A stretch of DNA of 64,000 nucleotides from Alphaproteobacteria bacterium UBA6178. Its GTDB lineage: Bacteria > Pseudomonadota > Alphaproteobacteria > Rickettsiales > UBA3002. Made by a program: the position numbers and the translations under genes. How positions within the stretch are numbered: the first letter of the stretch is position 1; every line of letters begins with the position of its first letter. The notes below the pieces were generated by a model. It saw only the letters and a program-made list of their open reading frames with translations. It did no database searches and had not been told where the DNA came from. Where the stretch lies: contig DITS01000033.1 of the NCBI GenBank assembly GCA_002422205.1, positions 895-64,894 of the forward strand, read 5' to 3'. This document shows positions 50,397-59,730 of this stretch, one piece after another.

Positions 50397-51482
50397 ATGC
50401 TCTATAATCTGCTGGTGCCGTATGCTGACCAGTTCCAGCTGTTTAATCTGTTTCGCTATCTGACGTTTCGTAGCGGTGGCGCGGTGATGACAGCGCTGAT
50501 TTTGAGTTTTCTGATCGGGCCGGCGGTGATTCGCTGGTTGCGGCTTAAGCAGTCGGGCGGGCAGCCGATTCGCGAAGACGGGCCGGAATCGCATCTGTCG
50601 AAAAAAGGCACCCCGACCATGGGCGGGCTGATGATGCTGTTCTCCGTTGGGGTTTCGACGCTGCTATGGGCTGATCTGACCAATGAGTATGTGTGGGTGG
50701 TGTTGTTTGTCACGCTGAGCTATGGCTTTATCGGCTTTAGCGATGATTATTTAAAAGTGAGAAAGAAAAACAGTAAGGGCCTGCGCGGTAAACTTAAACT
50801 GCTGGGGCAGATTGCGGTGGCGCTGGTGGCGGTGCTGTGGGTGCAGAAAATTTCGCATGATTCGCTCGATAATATGCTGGCGATTCCGTTTTTCAAAAAC
50901 CTGCTGCTGGATTTAGGCTGGCTGTTTATTCCCTTTGCGATTGTGGTGATGGTGGGTGCATCGAATGCGGTGAATCTGACCGACGGGCTGGATGGGCTGG
51001 CGATTGTACCGATTATGATTGCGGCGGGCTGCTTTGCGCTGATTGCGTATCTGGTAGGCAATGCGGTTTTTGCGAATTATTTGCAGATTCTGCCGGTGCC
51101 AGGAACGGGGGAGCTGGCAGTATTTTGTGCAGCGATGATTGGAGCAGGGCTTGGATTTTTGTGGTTCAATGCGCCGCCGGCGATGGTGTTTATGGGGGAT
51201 ACGGGCAGCTTGTCTTTTGGGGGTGCGCTGGGTGCAATCAGCGTGATTACCAAGCATGAGCTGGTGCTGGCGATTATCGGTGGATTGTTTGTAATGGAGG
51301 CGGTGTCGGTGATGATGCAGGTAGCGTCGTTTAAGCTTACGGGTAAGCGCGTGTTTCGCATGGCGCCGATACATCATCATTTCGAAAAGAAGGGCTGGGC
51401 CGAGCCGACGGTGGTGATTCGTTTCTGGATTATTGCGGTGATTCTGGCGTTGATTGGCCTGTCGTCGCTGAAGCTGAGATAG
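50397..51482 (+). CDS. mraY: phospho-MurNAc-pentapeptide transferase
   Basis: Integral membrane enzyme that transfers phospho-MurNAc-pentapeptide to undecaprenyl phosphate, making lipid I. 361 residues with about ten membrane helices. Motifs: GTPTMGGLMMLFSVGV, FSDDYLKVRKKNSKGL (Asp pair) and VGASNAVNLTDGLDGLAIVP with the conserved DGLDG, then APIHHHFEKKGWAEPTVVIR. Starts at the base after the murF stop. Confidence 0.97.
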   Translation: MLYNLLVPYADQFQLFNLFRYLTFRSGGAVMTALILSFLIGPAVIRWLRLKQSGGQPIREDGPESHLSKKGTPTMGGLMMLFSVGVSTLLWADLTNEYVWVVLFVTLSYGFIGFSDDYLKVRKKNSKGLRGKLKLLGQIAVALVAVLWVQKISHDSLDNMLAIPFFKNLLLDLGWLFIPFAIVVMVGASNAVNLTDGLDGLAIVPIMIAAGCFALIAYLVGNAVFANYLQILPVPGTGELAVFCAAMIGAGLGFLWFNAPPAMVFMGDTGSLSFGGALGAISVITKHELVLAIIGGLFVMEAVSVMMQVASFKLTGKRVFRMAPIHHHFEKKGWAEPTVVIRFWIIAVILALIGLSSLKLR

Positions 51483-51484
51483 TT

Positions 51485-52891
51485 ATGATTCGCTTGCCTT
51501 TTTTAGCGCAAAAACATGTAGCGGTTTTGGGGTTGGGCAAAAGCGGCATCGCAACGGTGGATGCGTTGCTGGCTAGTGATGCAATGCCCGTGGTGTGGGA
51601 CGACAAACCACAAGCGCTTGAGGATTTTGCTGCGAAATACCCGCAGGTAAAAGTGGCCGAACCTGAGGCATGGGATTGGGCGCAGGTGAGCATGGTAGTG
51701 TTATCGCCCGGCTTGCCTTACACGCATCCTGCACCCCATAAGGGCGTGTTGCTGGCGCAGCAAAACGGGGTGGAGATTGTGGGTGATATTGAGCTGCTTT
51801 ATCGCGCGCAGCCGGATGCTACCATTATTGCGATTACGGGGACGAATGGGAAATCGACAACGACGAGTCTGATTGGCCATATATTGCAGCAGGCGGGGCG
51901 TCACGTGCAGGTCGGTGGTAATCTGGGGCTGCCGGTGCTGGCATTTGAGCCGTTGGGTGCGGACGGTATTTATGTCGTGGAGTTATCATCTTATCAGCTC
52001 GATCTGGTGCGCACGACGGTGTTTGATGTGGCGGTGCTTTTAAATCTCAGCGCCGACCATATTGACCGGCATGGCGATTTGCGCGGCTATATTGCAGCGA
52101 AGGAGCATATTTTTGAGCGTCAGGGGAATGAGCAGATTGCGATTGTCGGGGTGGATGATGCGATAAGTGAATCGCTGTGTCATAGCATGATTGAGCGGGG
52201 CATGCAGCGTGTGATTCCGATTATGACGACGCAATCATGCGATGCAGGGATTTGGGTGGAAGACGGGCAGTTGCATAATGCACTGGCGCAGCCGGAAATG
52301 ATGATGAATTTATCGCAATGCAGCAATTTACGCGGAGAGCATAATCATCAAAATGCTGCGGCGGCTTATGCGGCCTGCTGGTCGGTGGATGTGGCGCATG
52401 CGGATATTGAAAAAGGCATGATGAGCTTTCCCGGTTTGGCGCATCGGATGCAACGTATTGCCGAGCTGGATGGGGTTGTGTGTGTGAATGACAGCAAGGC
52501 GACCAATGCCGATGCGGCGGCGAAATCGCTGGGTAGTTATGAAGCGATATATTGGATTGCAGGCGGTGTGGCGAAAGAGGGTGGCATAGAGCCGTTGGGC
52601 CATTATTTTCCGCGCGTGCGCAAAGCGTTTTTGATTGGTGCCGCGCAGGATGATTTTGCGGCGACGCTGGAAGGGCATGTAGGTTACGAGAAAAACGGTA
52701 CGATGGAGGCTGCATTTGCTGCAGCATTGCGTGCAGCAAAAATGGATGCGGTTGAGGGGGCAGTGATATTGTTGGCACCGGCTTGCGCATCATTTGATCA
52801 GTATCAGAATTTTGAGCAGCGCGGTGAGCATTTTGTGCGGCTGGTGATGGATGCGCAGGCGCAAAACACTGAGGCAAAATATGCAGTTTGA
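51485..52891 (+). CDS. murD: UDP-MurNAc-L-Ala-D-Glu ligase
   Basis: Adds D-glutamate to UDP-MurNAc-L-alanine. 468 residues. The N-terminal UDP-binding part has HVAVLGLGKSGIATVDALLA; the ATP loop is IAITGTNGKSTTTSLIGHIL; later NLGLPVLAFEP and VVELSSYQLDLV, LLNLSADHIDRHGDLRGYIA and NDSKATNADAAAKSL. LLAPACASFDQYQNFEQRG near the C-terminus is typical. Overlaps the longer ftsW frame only. Confidence 0.97.
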   Translation: MIRLPFLAQKHVAVLGLGKSGIATVDALLASDAMPVVWDDKPQALEDFAAKYPQVKVAEPEAWDWAQVSMVVLSPGLPYTHPAPHKGVLLAQQNGVEIVGDIELLYRAQPDATIIAITGTNGKSTTTSLIGHILQQAGRHVQVGGNLGLPVLAFEPLGADGIYVVELSSYQLDLVRTTVFDVAVLLNLSADHIDRHGDLRGYIAAKEHIFERQGNEQIAIVGVDDAISESLCHSMIERGMQRVIPIMTTQSCDAGIWVEDGQLHNALAQPEMMMNLSQCSNLRGEHNHQNAAAAYAACWSVDVAHADIEKGMMSFPGLAHRMQRIAELDGVVCVNDSKATNADAAAKSLGSYEAIYWIAGGVAKEGGIEPLGHYFPRVRKAFLIGAAQDDFAATLEGHVGYEKNGTMEAAFAAALRAAKMDAVEGAVILLAPACASFDQYQNFEQRGEHFVRLVMDAQAQNTEAKYAV

Positions 52892-54008
52892 CCGCACCAA
52901 TTTATCGGCGATCGGGCGCTGGTGGTGGACGGTGGACCGGCCCATCTGGTTTGCGCTGTTGATGTTGATGTGTTTGGGTGCGGTGATGGTGACGGCATCG
53001 AGCCCGCCGGTAGCAGAGCGGCTTGGCTATGACGCCTTTTATTTTGTGGGGCGACAGCATGTGTTTTTGGTGTTGGCGTTGCTGGTGATGTTTACGGTGT
53101 CGCTGTTATCGGTGCCGAATGTGCGGCGGTTGGCGGTATTATTATTTCTGCTTTCGCTGGTGATGTTGCTGCTGCTGCCTTTGATTGGCTATGAGAATAA
53201 GGGTGCGACGCGGTGGTTTCGGTTTTTGGGTGTGTCGGTGCAGCCATCGGAATTTATGAAACCGGCCTTTGCGGTGGTAGTAGCATGGATGTTTTCAGAG
53301 CGGTATAAAACGATTGGTTTTCCCGGTTTTCGTATTGCGCTTGTGACCTATGCGATTGTGACGGCATTGCTGATCACGCAGCCGGATTTTGGCATGGTAG
53401 TGACGGTATCGGGCGTGTTTGGCGCGCAGTTTTTTTTAGCGGGCGTGCCCGTGGTGTGGGTGCTGGTGATGCTGGCAGCAGGTGCTATTGGTGTGGTGAT
53501 GGCGTATCAGATGCTGCCGCATGTGAGCCACCGTATTGATCGGTTTTTGGACCCGTCATCGGGTGATAATTATCAGGTGGAAAAATCGCTGGAGGCATTT
53601 AAAAATGGTGGCTGGGTCGGGCAGGGGCCGGGCGAGGGGACGGTGAAGCAATTCATTCCCGATTCGCATACCGATTTTGTGTTCTCGGTTGCGGGTGAGG
53701 AATATGGCGTGCTGGTGTGTTTGGTGATCATCGGGCTGTTTGGGTTTATTGTATTGCGCGGTTATTTGCGGCTGATGCGCGAGACCGATTTATTTATTAT
53801 TATTGCGGTGGCGGGCTTGCTGGCGCAGTTTGGTATTCAGGCGATTATCAATATGGGTGTGGCGGTGAATTTGTTGCCTGCCAAAGGGATGACGCTGCCG
53901 TTTTTATCCTATGGTGGGTCATCGTTGATTGCGATGGCGATTGGTATGGGGATGTTGCTGGCGCTTACGCGCAAGCGGTATGGGCAGTATAAGGTGAATC
54001 TGAGGTAG
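52881..54008 (+). CDS. ftsW: peptidoglycan glycosyltransferase FtsW
   Basis: SEDS-family septal peptidoglycan polymerase, partner of FtsI. 375 residues from the ATG at 52881 (GAGG upstream; the in-frame ATG at 52851 lies inside murD). About ten membrane helices. Motifs: PLIGYENKGATRWFRFLGVS, VQPSEFMKPAFAVV, then GWVGQGPGEGTVKQFIPDSH and TDFVFSVAGEEYGVL, and LPFLSYGGSSLIAMAIGMG at the end. A short GTTTTAG heptamer run and a gap follow before murG. Confidence 0.96.
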   Translation: MQFDRTNLSAIGRWWWTVDRPIWFALLMLMCLGAVMVTASSPPVAERLGYDAFYFVGRQHVFLVLALLVMFTVSLLSVPNVRRLAVLLFLLSLVMLLLLPLIGYENKGATRWFRFLGVSVQPSEFMKPAFAVVVAWMFSERYKTIGFPGFRIALVTYAIVTALLITQPDFGMVVTVSGVFGAQFFLAGVPVVWVLVMLAAGAIGVVMAYQMLPHVSHRIDRFLDPSSGDNYQVEKSLEAFKNGGWVGQGPGEGTVKQFIPDSHTDFVFSVAGEEYGVLVCLVIIGLFGFIVLRGYLRLMRETDLFIIIAVAGLLAQFGIQAIINMGVAVNLLPAKGMTLPFLSYGGSSLIAMAIGMGMLLALTRKRYGQYKVNLR

Positions 54009-54011
54009 TAG

Positions 54012-54032
54012 GTTTTAGGTTTTAGGTTTTAG
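54012..54032. repeat. heptamer array GTTTTAG x3
   Basis: Three exact 7-bp units between ftsW and murG, starting 4 nt after the ftsW stop. Part of the window-wide heptamer family. Confidence 0.8.
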
Positions 54033-54103
54033 CTAAGTACAGATAGGCTTTGCACTCGTGGAGAGGCTATTGTAAGCATAAGGTTTCACCAGTGAACGGG
54101 TTT

Positions 54104-55255
54104 ATGCAACAGACAGGAACAGGACAAGTGATTGTGCTCGCGGCAGGCGGGACGGGTGGTCATATTTTTCCGGCAGAATCGCTGGCGGAGGCGCTGATTG
54201 CACAAGGGCGCAAGGTGGTGCTGATTACCGATAAACGCTTCGCGGATTATGGCGCGTCGAGCTATGAAGGCGTGATCGGTGATATTCCGGTTTATTATAT
54301 TCATGCCGGTGGGCTTGGTGGCGGACTGGTGAAAAAACTGTGCGGTATGGTCTGTATCGCGCTGGGGACATTGCAGGCGCGCCGCATTATGCGAAAATTA
54401 AAACCGGCGGCGGTGGTTGGGTTTGGCGGGTATCCGTCGTTCCCAACGATGCTGGCGGCAACGCAGATGAAGCTGAACACGGTGATACATGAACAGAATT
54501 CGGTGGCAGGGCGCGCGAATCGTGCGTTATGCCCCAAGGTAAAGCGGATTGCCACTTCGTATCCTAATACGCAAAGGCTGCCGGGGCAGTGTGGCAATAA
54601 GGTGCAGATGACGGGGAATCCAGTGCGGGCGGCCATTAAGGCGCTGCATCATGTGCCGTATCCGGAAGTGCAGGAAGATGGCACATTGCGGATTCTGGTG
54701 ATGGGAGGGTCGCAAGGTGCGCATGTGTTTAGTGCGGTGGTGCCGGAGGCAATTAAATTATTGCCGGAAGCGATGCGCGCGCGGGTGCGGATTGATCAGC
54801 AATGCCGTGCGGGGGATATTGAGCCAACACGGGCGGCCTATAAAGCGATGGGGATGCAGGTGGATTTGGCACCGTTTTTTAATGATATTCCGGCTAGATT
54901 AGCGTCGGCGCATCTGGTGATTTGCCGTGCGGGTGCCTCGACCGTGGCGGAGCTGACCTGCGCGGGGCGGCCTGCGATTTTGGTGCCCTACCCGCAGGCA
55001 ACGGATAACCATCAATATCATAATGCGCAGGCGATTGAAGATGTGAGTGCGGGCTGGGTGATGCCGCAGGAAGGCTTTACGGCGCAGGCGCTGTCGGCGC
55101 GGCTTGAATCCTTTTTGAATTTGCCGCATTTGCTGCCTAAGGCGGCGGCGCAGATGCGCACGCTGGGACGTATTGACGCGGCGCAGGATCTGGCCAGGCT
55201 GGTACATGATGTTTCGGGTAATGCGCGGGAGGCGAAGCAGAATTATATTCCGTGA
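54104..55255 (+). CDS. murG: lipid II synthase MurG
   Basis: GT28 glycosyltransferase that adds GlcNAc to lipid I, giving lipid II, at the inner face of the membrane. 383 residues from the ATG at 54104; upstream sequence to 54050 is not homologous. The N-terminal glycine-rich loop is VLAAGGTGGHIFPAESLAEA; acceptor-side VVGFGGYPSFPTMLAA and HEQNSVAGRANRAL; C-terminal donor site LVMGGSQGAHVFS and VICRAGASTVAELTCAGRPA with LVPYPQATDNHQYHNAQ. Confidence 0.96.
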   Translation: MQQTGTGQVIVLAAGGTGGHIFPAESLAEALIAQGRKVVLITDKRFADYGASSYEGVIGDIPVYYIHAGGLGGGLVKKLCGMVCIALGTLQARRIMRKLKPAAVVGFGGYPSFPTMLAATQMKLNTVIHEQNSVAGRANRALCPKVKRIATSYPNTQRLPGQCGNKVQMTGNPVRAAIKALHHVPYPEVQEDGTLRILVMGGSQGAHVFSAVVPEAIKLLPEAMRARVRIDQQCRAGDIEPTRAAYKAMGMQVDLAPFFNDIPARLASAHLVICRAGASTVAELTCAGRPAILVPYPQATDNHQYHNAQAIEDVSAGWVMPQEGFTAQALSARLESFLNLPHLLPKAAAQMRTLGRIDAAQDLARLVHDVSGNAREAKQNYIP

Positions 55256-55281
55256 GGAGTATTGGAAGACGGGAAAGAGTC

Positions 55282-55348
55282 GTCATCCCTGCGGAAGCAG
55301 GGATCTTCATGGGAGGTGGATTAAGATTCCTGCTTTCGCAGGAATGAC
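55282..55348. repeat. complete two-hairpin element between murG and murC
   Basis: GTCATCCCTGC...GCAGGGAT forms hairpin 1 (about 55282-55304), TCTTCATGGGAGGTGGATTA is the spacer, and GATTCCTGC...GCAGGAATGAC hairpin 2 (to 55348). The right half is identical to the copies at 17931-17956 (inside cysS) and 18292-18317. It defines the full unit: GTCAT-stem 1-spacer-stem 2-ATGAC. Confidence 0.9.
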
Positions 55349-55386
55349 GGCAATAGAGGATAATTATAAAGCATGAAGGTAGTCGT

Positions 55387-56859
55387 ATGAACCAATCACC
55401 TATTCGACCGTTTCCGGTTGCCAAGACCATGTCGCTGGATGTGGGGTTATTGCATTTTGTGGGGATTGGCGGCATTGGCATGAGCGGGATTGCCGAGCTG
55501 CTGCATAATCTGGGTTATCAGGTGCAGGGGTCGGACGTAGCAGAAAGCGCTAATGTGGAGCGGCTGCGCGGGTTGGGGATGCAGGTGATGGTCGGCCATG
55601 AGGCGGCGCATGTTACCGATGCGGCGGTGGTGATTATTTCCTCGGCGGTGAAGGCGACGAACCCGGAGGTGGTCGAAGCGCGCAATCTGCGTATTCCGGT
55701 GTTGCGCCGCGCGGAAATGCTGGCGGAGCTGATGCATTTGAAAATGACGGTGTCGGTGGCGGGTACGCATGGCAAGACCACGACGACGTCATTGATTAGT
55801 GCGTTATTTGAGGCGGCGGGGCGCAATCCGACGGTGATTAATGGCGGGATTATTAATGCCTATGGTACCAATGCGGTGCTGGGTAAGGGCGAGTGGATGA
55901 TTGTGGAAGCCGATGAATCGGACGGGACGTTTATTCGCATTCCGTCATCGGTGGCGGTGGTGACGAATATCGACCCTGAGCATCTTGATCATTATGGCAG
56001 CTTTGATGCGCTGCGTGCGGCGTTTAAGCAATTTCTCGATCATATTCCTTTTTATGGGTTTGGCGTGTTGTGTATGGACCATCCGGAAGTGCAGGCGCTG
56101 ATTGCGCAGATTACTGACCGGCGGATTATTACCTATGGGGTGTCGCCACAGGCCGATGTGCGCGCGGTGCAGGTGCGGCAAACGTCGAGCGGGCAGCATT
56201 ATGATGTGGAAATTACCAACCGTGCGGATGACAGTGTGCATGTGATTCGTGATGTGCATTTGCCGATGTTTGGCCAGCATAACCTGACCAATTCACTGGC
56301 GGCGATTGCGGTGGCGCATGAGCTGGGGATGCCGGACGGTGCGATTGTCAAAGGCTTTGGCAGCTTTAGTGGTGTGAAGCGGCGCTTTACCAAAACCGGC
56401 GAAGTGGGTGGCATCACGGTGATTGATGATTATGGCCATCATCCGGTGGAGATTGCGGCGACGCTGAGTAGCGCAAGGCAAGCGGTGAGCAGCAATGGCG
56501 GGCGCGTGATTGCGGTGGTGCAGCCGCATCGCTTTACGCGGTTAAAAAGCCTGTTTGATGATTTTTGCACCTGTTTTAATAATGCGGATATGGTGCTGGT
56601 AGCTGATGTGTATACGGCAGGAGAAGACCCGATTGAAGGTGCAAACCGTGATGCGCTGGTGGAGGGGATTCGTCGTCATGGGCATAAGCATGTCGCGCCG
56701 CTGGATTCGGAAGAGATGCTGGCCACACAGGTGGCGGCATTGGCTAAACCCAATGATTTTGTGGTGTGCTTAGGCGCGGGCAGTATTTCGAAATGGGCAA
56801 ACGCATTGCCGGCGCAACTTGAAAAGGTGATGGATGCAAGCCGTAAAGCCAGTGCGTGA
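55387..56859 (+). CDS. murC: UDP-MurNAc-L-alanine ligase
   Basis: First Mur ligase, adding L-alanine to UDP-MurNAc. 490 residues. The N-terminal block is LHFVGIGGIGMSGIAELLHN; P-loop VAGTHGKTTTTSLISALFEA; PTVINGGIINAYGTNAVLGK; VEADESDGTFIRI; NIDPEHLDHYGSFD; and the C-terminal VIDDYGHHPVEIAATLSSAR and VVQPHRFTRLKSLFDDF. Separated from murG by a repeat-filled gap of 131 nt, overlaps murB by 26 nt. Confidence 0.97.
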   Translation: MNQSPIRPFPVAKTMSLDVGLLHFVGIGGIGMSGIAELLHNLGYQVQGSDVAESANVERLRGLGMQVMVGHEAAHVTDAAVVIISSAVKATNPEVVEARNLRIPVLRRAEMLAELMHLKMTVSVAGTHGKTTTTSLISALFEAAGRNPTVINGGIINAYGTNAVLGKGEWMIVEADESDGTFIRIPSSVAVVTNIDPEHLDHYGSFDALRAAFKQFLDHIPFYGFGVLCMDHPEVQALIAQITDRRIITYGVSPQADVRAVQVRQTSSGQHYDVEITNRADDSVHVIRDVHLPMFGQHNLTNSLAAIAVAHELGMPDGAIVKGFGSFSGVKRRFTKTGEVGGITVIDDYGHHPVEIAATLSSARQAVSSNGGRVIAVVQPHRFTRLKSLFDDFCTCFNNADMVLVADVYTAGEDPIEGANRDALVEGIRRHGHKHVAPLDSEEMLATQVAALAKPNDFVVCLGAGSISKWANALPAQLEKVMDASRKASA

Positions 56860-57754
56860 GCCGACGCTTCTAGCGCGATTGCCGTCTGTACGCGGGCGTT
56901 ACCGTGAGCATGCTTCGCTGGCGGAAACCACCTGGTTTCGTGTGGGCGGGGTAGCTGATATTTTGTTTAAACCTGCGGATGTGCAGGATTTGGCGGATTT
57001 TATGCGAGCCAAACCGGCTGATGTGCCGGTGACGGTGCTGGGTGTGGGATCGAATGTGATTGTGCGCGATGGCGGGATTGACGGGGTGGTGATTCGCCTT
57101 GGGCGGGGCTTTACCGATATGGATATGGAAGGTGATATGCTAGTGGTTGGCGCGGCTTGCCTTGATGTGCATGTGGCGCAATTTGCGGCGGAGCAATCAC
57201 GCGCGGGGCTGGAGTTTTTGGTGGGCATTCCCGGCACTATGGGGGGGGCGCTGGCGATGAATGCGGGCGCTTATGGGCGCGAGATGGTGGATGTGCTGGT
57301 GGCAGCAGAGGCCGTGAGCGCGCAAGGCGAAATCCGTTGGTTTGATTGTGCGGAGCTTGATTATCGCTATCGCCATTGCGGGCTGGGCGAGGGGTGGATA
57401 TTTACCCGTGCGCGCTTGCGCAGCGAAGCGGGCGACAAAATGGCGGTTTTACAAGCCATGCAGGCGATATCGGATGCGAGGGAAGCCAGCCAACCGGTGC
57501 GCGCGCGCACCGGTGGCAGCACATTCCGCAATCCAACGGGGCAAAAAGCGTGGGAGTTGATTGACGCCGCCGGTTGTCGTGGTATGATGCTTGACGGGGC
57601 ACAAGTGTCAGAGAAGCATTGCAACTTTCTGATTAACACGGGCACCGCTACCGCGCAGGCGCTTGAGCAATTGGGTGACATGGTGCGGCAAAAAGTCAAA
57701 ACGCATTCCGGCATTGATCTGGAATGGGAAATCAAACGAATCGGCAAGAAGTGA
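56834..57754 (+). CDS. murB: UDP-N-acetylenolpyruvoylglucosamine reductase
   Basis: FAD-dependent reductase making UDP-MurNAc. 306 residues, type I MurB. FAD-binding TTWFRVGGVADILFKPADVQ, VLGVGSNVIVRDGGIDGVVI, GIPGTMGGALAMNAGAYGRE with the conserved Tyr, and the catalytic Ser region RTGGSTFRNPTGQKAWELID with AAGCRGMMLDGAQVSEKHCN. The start lies inside the end of murC. Ends 6 nt before a long palindrome. Confidence 0.97.
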   Translation: MQAVKPVREPTLLARLPSVRGRYREHASLAETTWFRVGGVADILFKPADVQDLADFMRAKPADVPVTVLGVGSNVIVRDGGIDGVVIRLGRGFTDMDMEGDMLVVGAACLDVHVAQFAAEQSRAGLEFLVGIPGTMGGALAMNAGAYGREMVDVLVAAEAVSAQGEIRWFDCAELDYRYRHCGLGEGWIFTRARLRSEAGDKMAVLQAMQAISDAREASQPVRARTGGSTFRNPTGQKAWELIDAAGCRGMMLDGAQVSEKHCNFLINTGTATAQALEQLGDMVRQKVKTHSGIDLEWEIKRIGKK

Positions 57755-57760
57755 ATGAAG

Positions 57761-57862
57761 TGGCTGGTGACTAGTGGCTAGTGACTAGAGAGTTATAATG
57801 TAGAAATGGCTAACAGCATTTTTTGTTTTTCTTTCTAGCTACTAGCCACTAGTCACCAGCCA
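57761..57862. repeat. heptamer palindrome between murB and ddl
   Basis: TGGCTGG, TGACTAG, TGGCTAG, TGACTAG... (57761-57789) is faced by an inverted copy at 57834-57862, 27 of 29 positions pairing, around a 44-nt AT-rich loop. The unit is again 7 bp. It occupies nearly the whole 125-nt gap and could attenuate or stabilise the mRNA here; a related palindrome follows ftsZ. Confidence 0.88.
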
Positions 57863-57879
57863 CCCTGTAGGTGGAGCCG

Positions 57880-58779
57880 ATGCATATTGCCGTATTAAAA
57901 GGTGGATTTTCAGCTGAGCGCGAGGTGTCGCTGATGAGCGGCGCGGCGGTGGAGCGCGCATTGCAGGCGTTGGGTTACCGCGTGAGCGTGATTGATGTGA
58001 GCCGCGAATTGTCGTTACAGTTGGATGCGGTAAAGCCGGATGTGGTGTTTAACGCGCTGCATGGGCGCTATGGTGAAGATGGCACGGTGCAGGGCGTGCT
58101 GGAAATTGCGGGGATTCCCTATACGCATTCGGGTGTGCTGGCGTCGGCGCTGGCGATGGACAAGCCGATGGCGAAAAAGATTTTTGCGCAAGCGGGGCTG
58201 CGCTGTGCGCGTGGCGGCGTATTTACCAAGGACCAGATGCTGGCGGGCGATGTGATGGCGCGGCCCTATGTGGTGAAGCCACTGAACGAAGGCTCGAGCG
58301 TGGGCGTGAGCATTGTACGCGAGGGCGATAATTTTTATTTTGATAGCAATAACTGGCCATTCGGGGAGACGGTGCTGGTGGAGCAATATATTCCCGGGCG
58401 CGAGATTCAGGTGGCGGTGCTGGATGATACAGCGCTGGGCGCGATCGAGATTAAACCGTTGAGCGGTTTTTATGATTATGAAGCGAAATATACCGATGGC
58501 AAGGCGCAGCATTTAATGCCCGCACCGCTGGATAAAACGCGTTATGACGAGGTGTGTGAGCTGGGCTTGCGCGCGCATCAGGCGCTGGGATGCCGTGGGT
58601 TGACGCGCTCTGATTTCCGTTTTGATGAGGCGGGCGATGGGTTGTTTTATATTTTGGAAACTAACACGCAGCCGGGGATGACGCCACTGTCGCTTTCGCC
58701 GGAAATTGCGGCACATGCTGGCATTGATTTTAATACACTGATTGACCGGCTGGTGAAGGGAGCGCGACTGGATGGTTAG
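57880..58779 (+). CDS. ddl: D-alanine--D-alanine ligase
   Basis: ATP-grasp enzyme joining two D-alanines for the pentapeptide stem. 299 residues from the ATG at 57880 (GGTGGA upstream), starting MHIAVLKGGFSAEREVSLMS. Further motifs are FNALHGRYGEDGTVQGVLE, YTHSGVLASALAMDKPMAKK, VKPLNEGSSVGVSIV, and LTRSDFRFDE with ILETNTQPGMTPLSLSPEIA. It overlaps ftsQ by 8 nt. Confidence 0.96.
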   Translation: MHIAVLKGGFSAEREVSLMSGAAVERALQALGYRVSVIDVSRELSLQLDAVKPDVVFNALHGRYGEDGTVQGVLEIAGIPYTHSGVLASALAMDKPMAKKIFAQAGLRCARGGVFTKDQMLAGDVMARPYVVKPLNEGSSVGVSIVREGDNFYFDSNNWPFGETVLVEQYIPGREIQVAVLDDTALGAIEIKPLSGFYDYEAKYTDGKAQHLMPAPLDKTRYDEVCELGLRAHQALGCRGLTRSDFRFDEAGDGLFYILETNTQPGMTPLSLSPEIAAHAGIDFNTLIDRLVKGARLDG

Positions 58780-59692
58780 GCGCATGACCAAAGCGCGCCG
58801 TGCGGCGCGGCCCGTTGTGCATGCCAGTAAATGGCAGGCGGAATGCGCGCTGATTAACCGCCAGAAAGGCAAGCAGCGCTGGTGGATGAGTTTTCGCCGC
58901 CGATGCATGATTGTGGGGGCGGCGATGGTGTTGCTGCATTTGGCCGTGGGCGGCTGGTGGGTGGTGCATACGGGACAGATTCAGGCCGCGTATATGGCGG
59001 CGCAACTATGGATGGGCGACCAGACCAAACTGGCCGGATTTGAAGTGAAGCGCATTGAAATTGAAGGCTCAAAAAAAGTGCCGCCGATGATTATAGTTGA
59101 GGCGATGGGGGTGAAGGTGGGCGATCCGATTTTGCCGCTTTCCATTCGCGATATGCGTGACAAGCTGGAGGCGTTGCCGGAGATTCGCAGCGCACGGGTG
59201 GAGCGGAATCTGCCCAATATCTTGCATATCAGTGTGGAAGAGCGCGAAGGTGCGGCGTTGTGGCAACATTTGGGTAAGCATCAGCTTATTGACCGCGACG
59301 GCACGGTGCTGGCGAATCAGGAGCGTGAAGCGGGGAAGCGGTATTTGGTGCTGGTGGGTGAGGATGCGCCCAGCCATGCGCAGGCGTTTTTTGCCATGCT
59401 GAGCCGCACGCCGGAGCTGGCAGCGGAAGTGGTGGCCGCCAAACGGATTGGGAAAAGACGGTGGAATATTAGTTTGCGTAATCAGCTGGTGGTGAAGCTG
59501 CCGCAGGAGGCGCCGCAACAGGCATGGTTGCGCTTTGCGCAGATGGTACGCGATGAGCAGTTGCTAGATCGTGCAATTAAGGCTATTGATATGCGTATAG
59601 AGGATCGGCTGTTTATTGCCACAGATCCCGATGATGGTCCGACTCCGGCAGGCGCGATTCAACCCGTGCTGACATCGGCGCATGATACATGA
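58772..59692 (+). CDS. ftsQ: cell division protein FtsQ
   Basis: Bitopic divisome assembly protein. 306 residues: basic cytoplasmic N-terminus (MTKARRAARPVVHASKWQAE), one membrane helix at about 47-66 (MIVGAAMVLLHLAVGGWWVV), a POTRA domain at about 88-155 (FEVKRIEIEGSKKVPPMIIV and on) and the FtsQ/DivIB domain (about 160-285, LWQHLGKHQLIDRDGTVLAN). Position between ddl and ftsA and this layout identify it. The C-terminal tail is variable. Confidence 0.92.
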   Translation: MVRRMTKARRAARPVVHASKWQAECALINRQKGKQRWWMSFRRRCMIVGAAMVLLHLAVGGWWVVHTGQIQAAYMAAQLWMGDQTKLAGFEVKRIEIEGSKKVPPMIIVEAMGVKVGDPILPLSIRDMRDKLEALPEIRSARVERNLPNILHISVEEREGAALWQHLGKHQLIDRDGTVLANQEREAGKRYLVLVGEDAPSHAQAFFAMLSRTPELAAEVVAAKRIGKRRWNISLRNQLVVKLPQEAPQQAWLRFAQMVRDEQLLDRAIKAIDMRIEDRLFIATDPDDGPTPAGAIQPVLTSAHDT

Positions 59693-59730
59693 GCAGCTAT
59701 GACACTACTTGTACTGACGATTGAAACATT

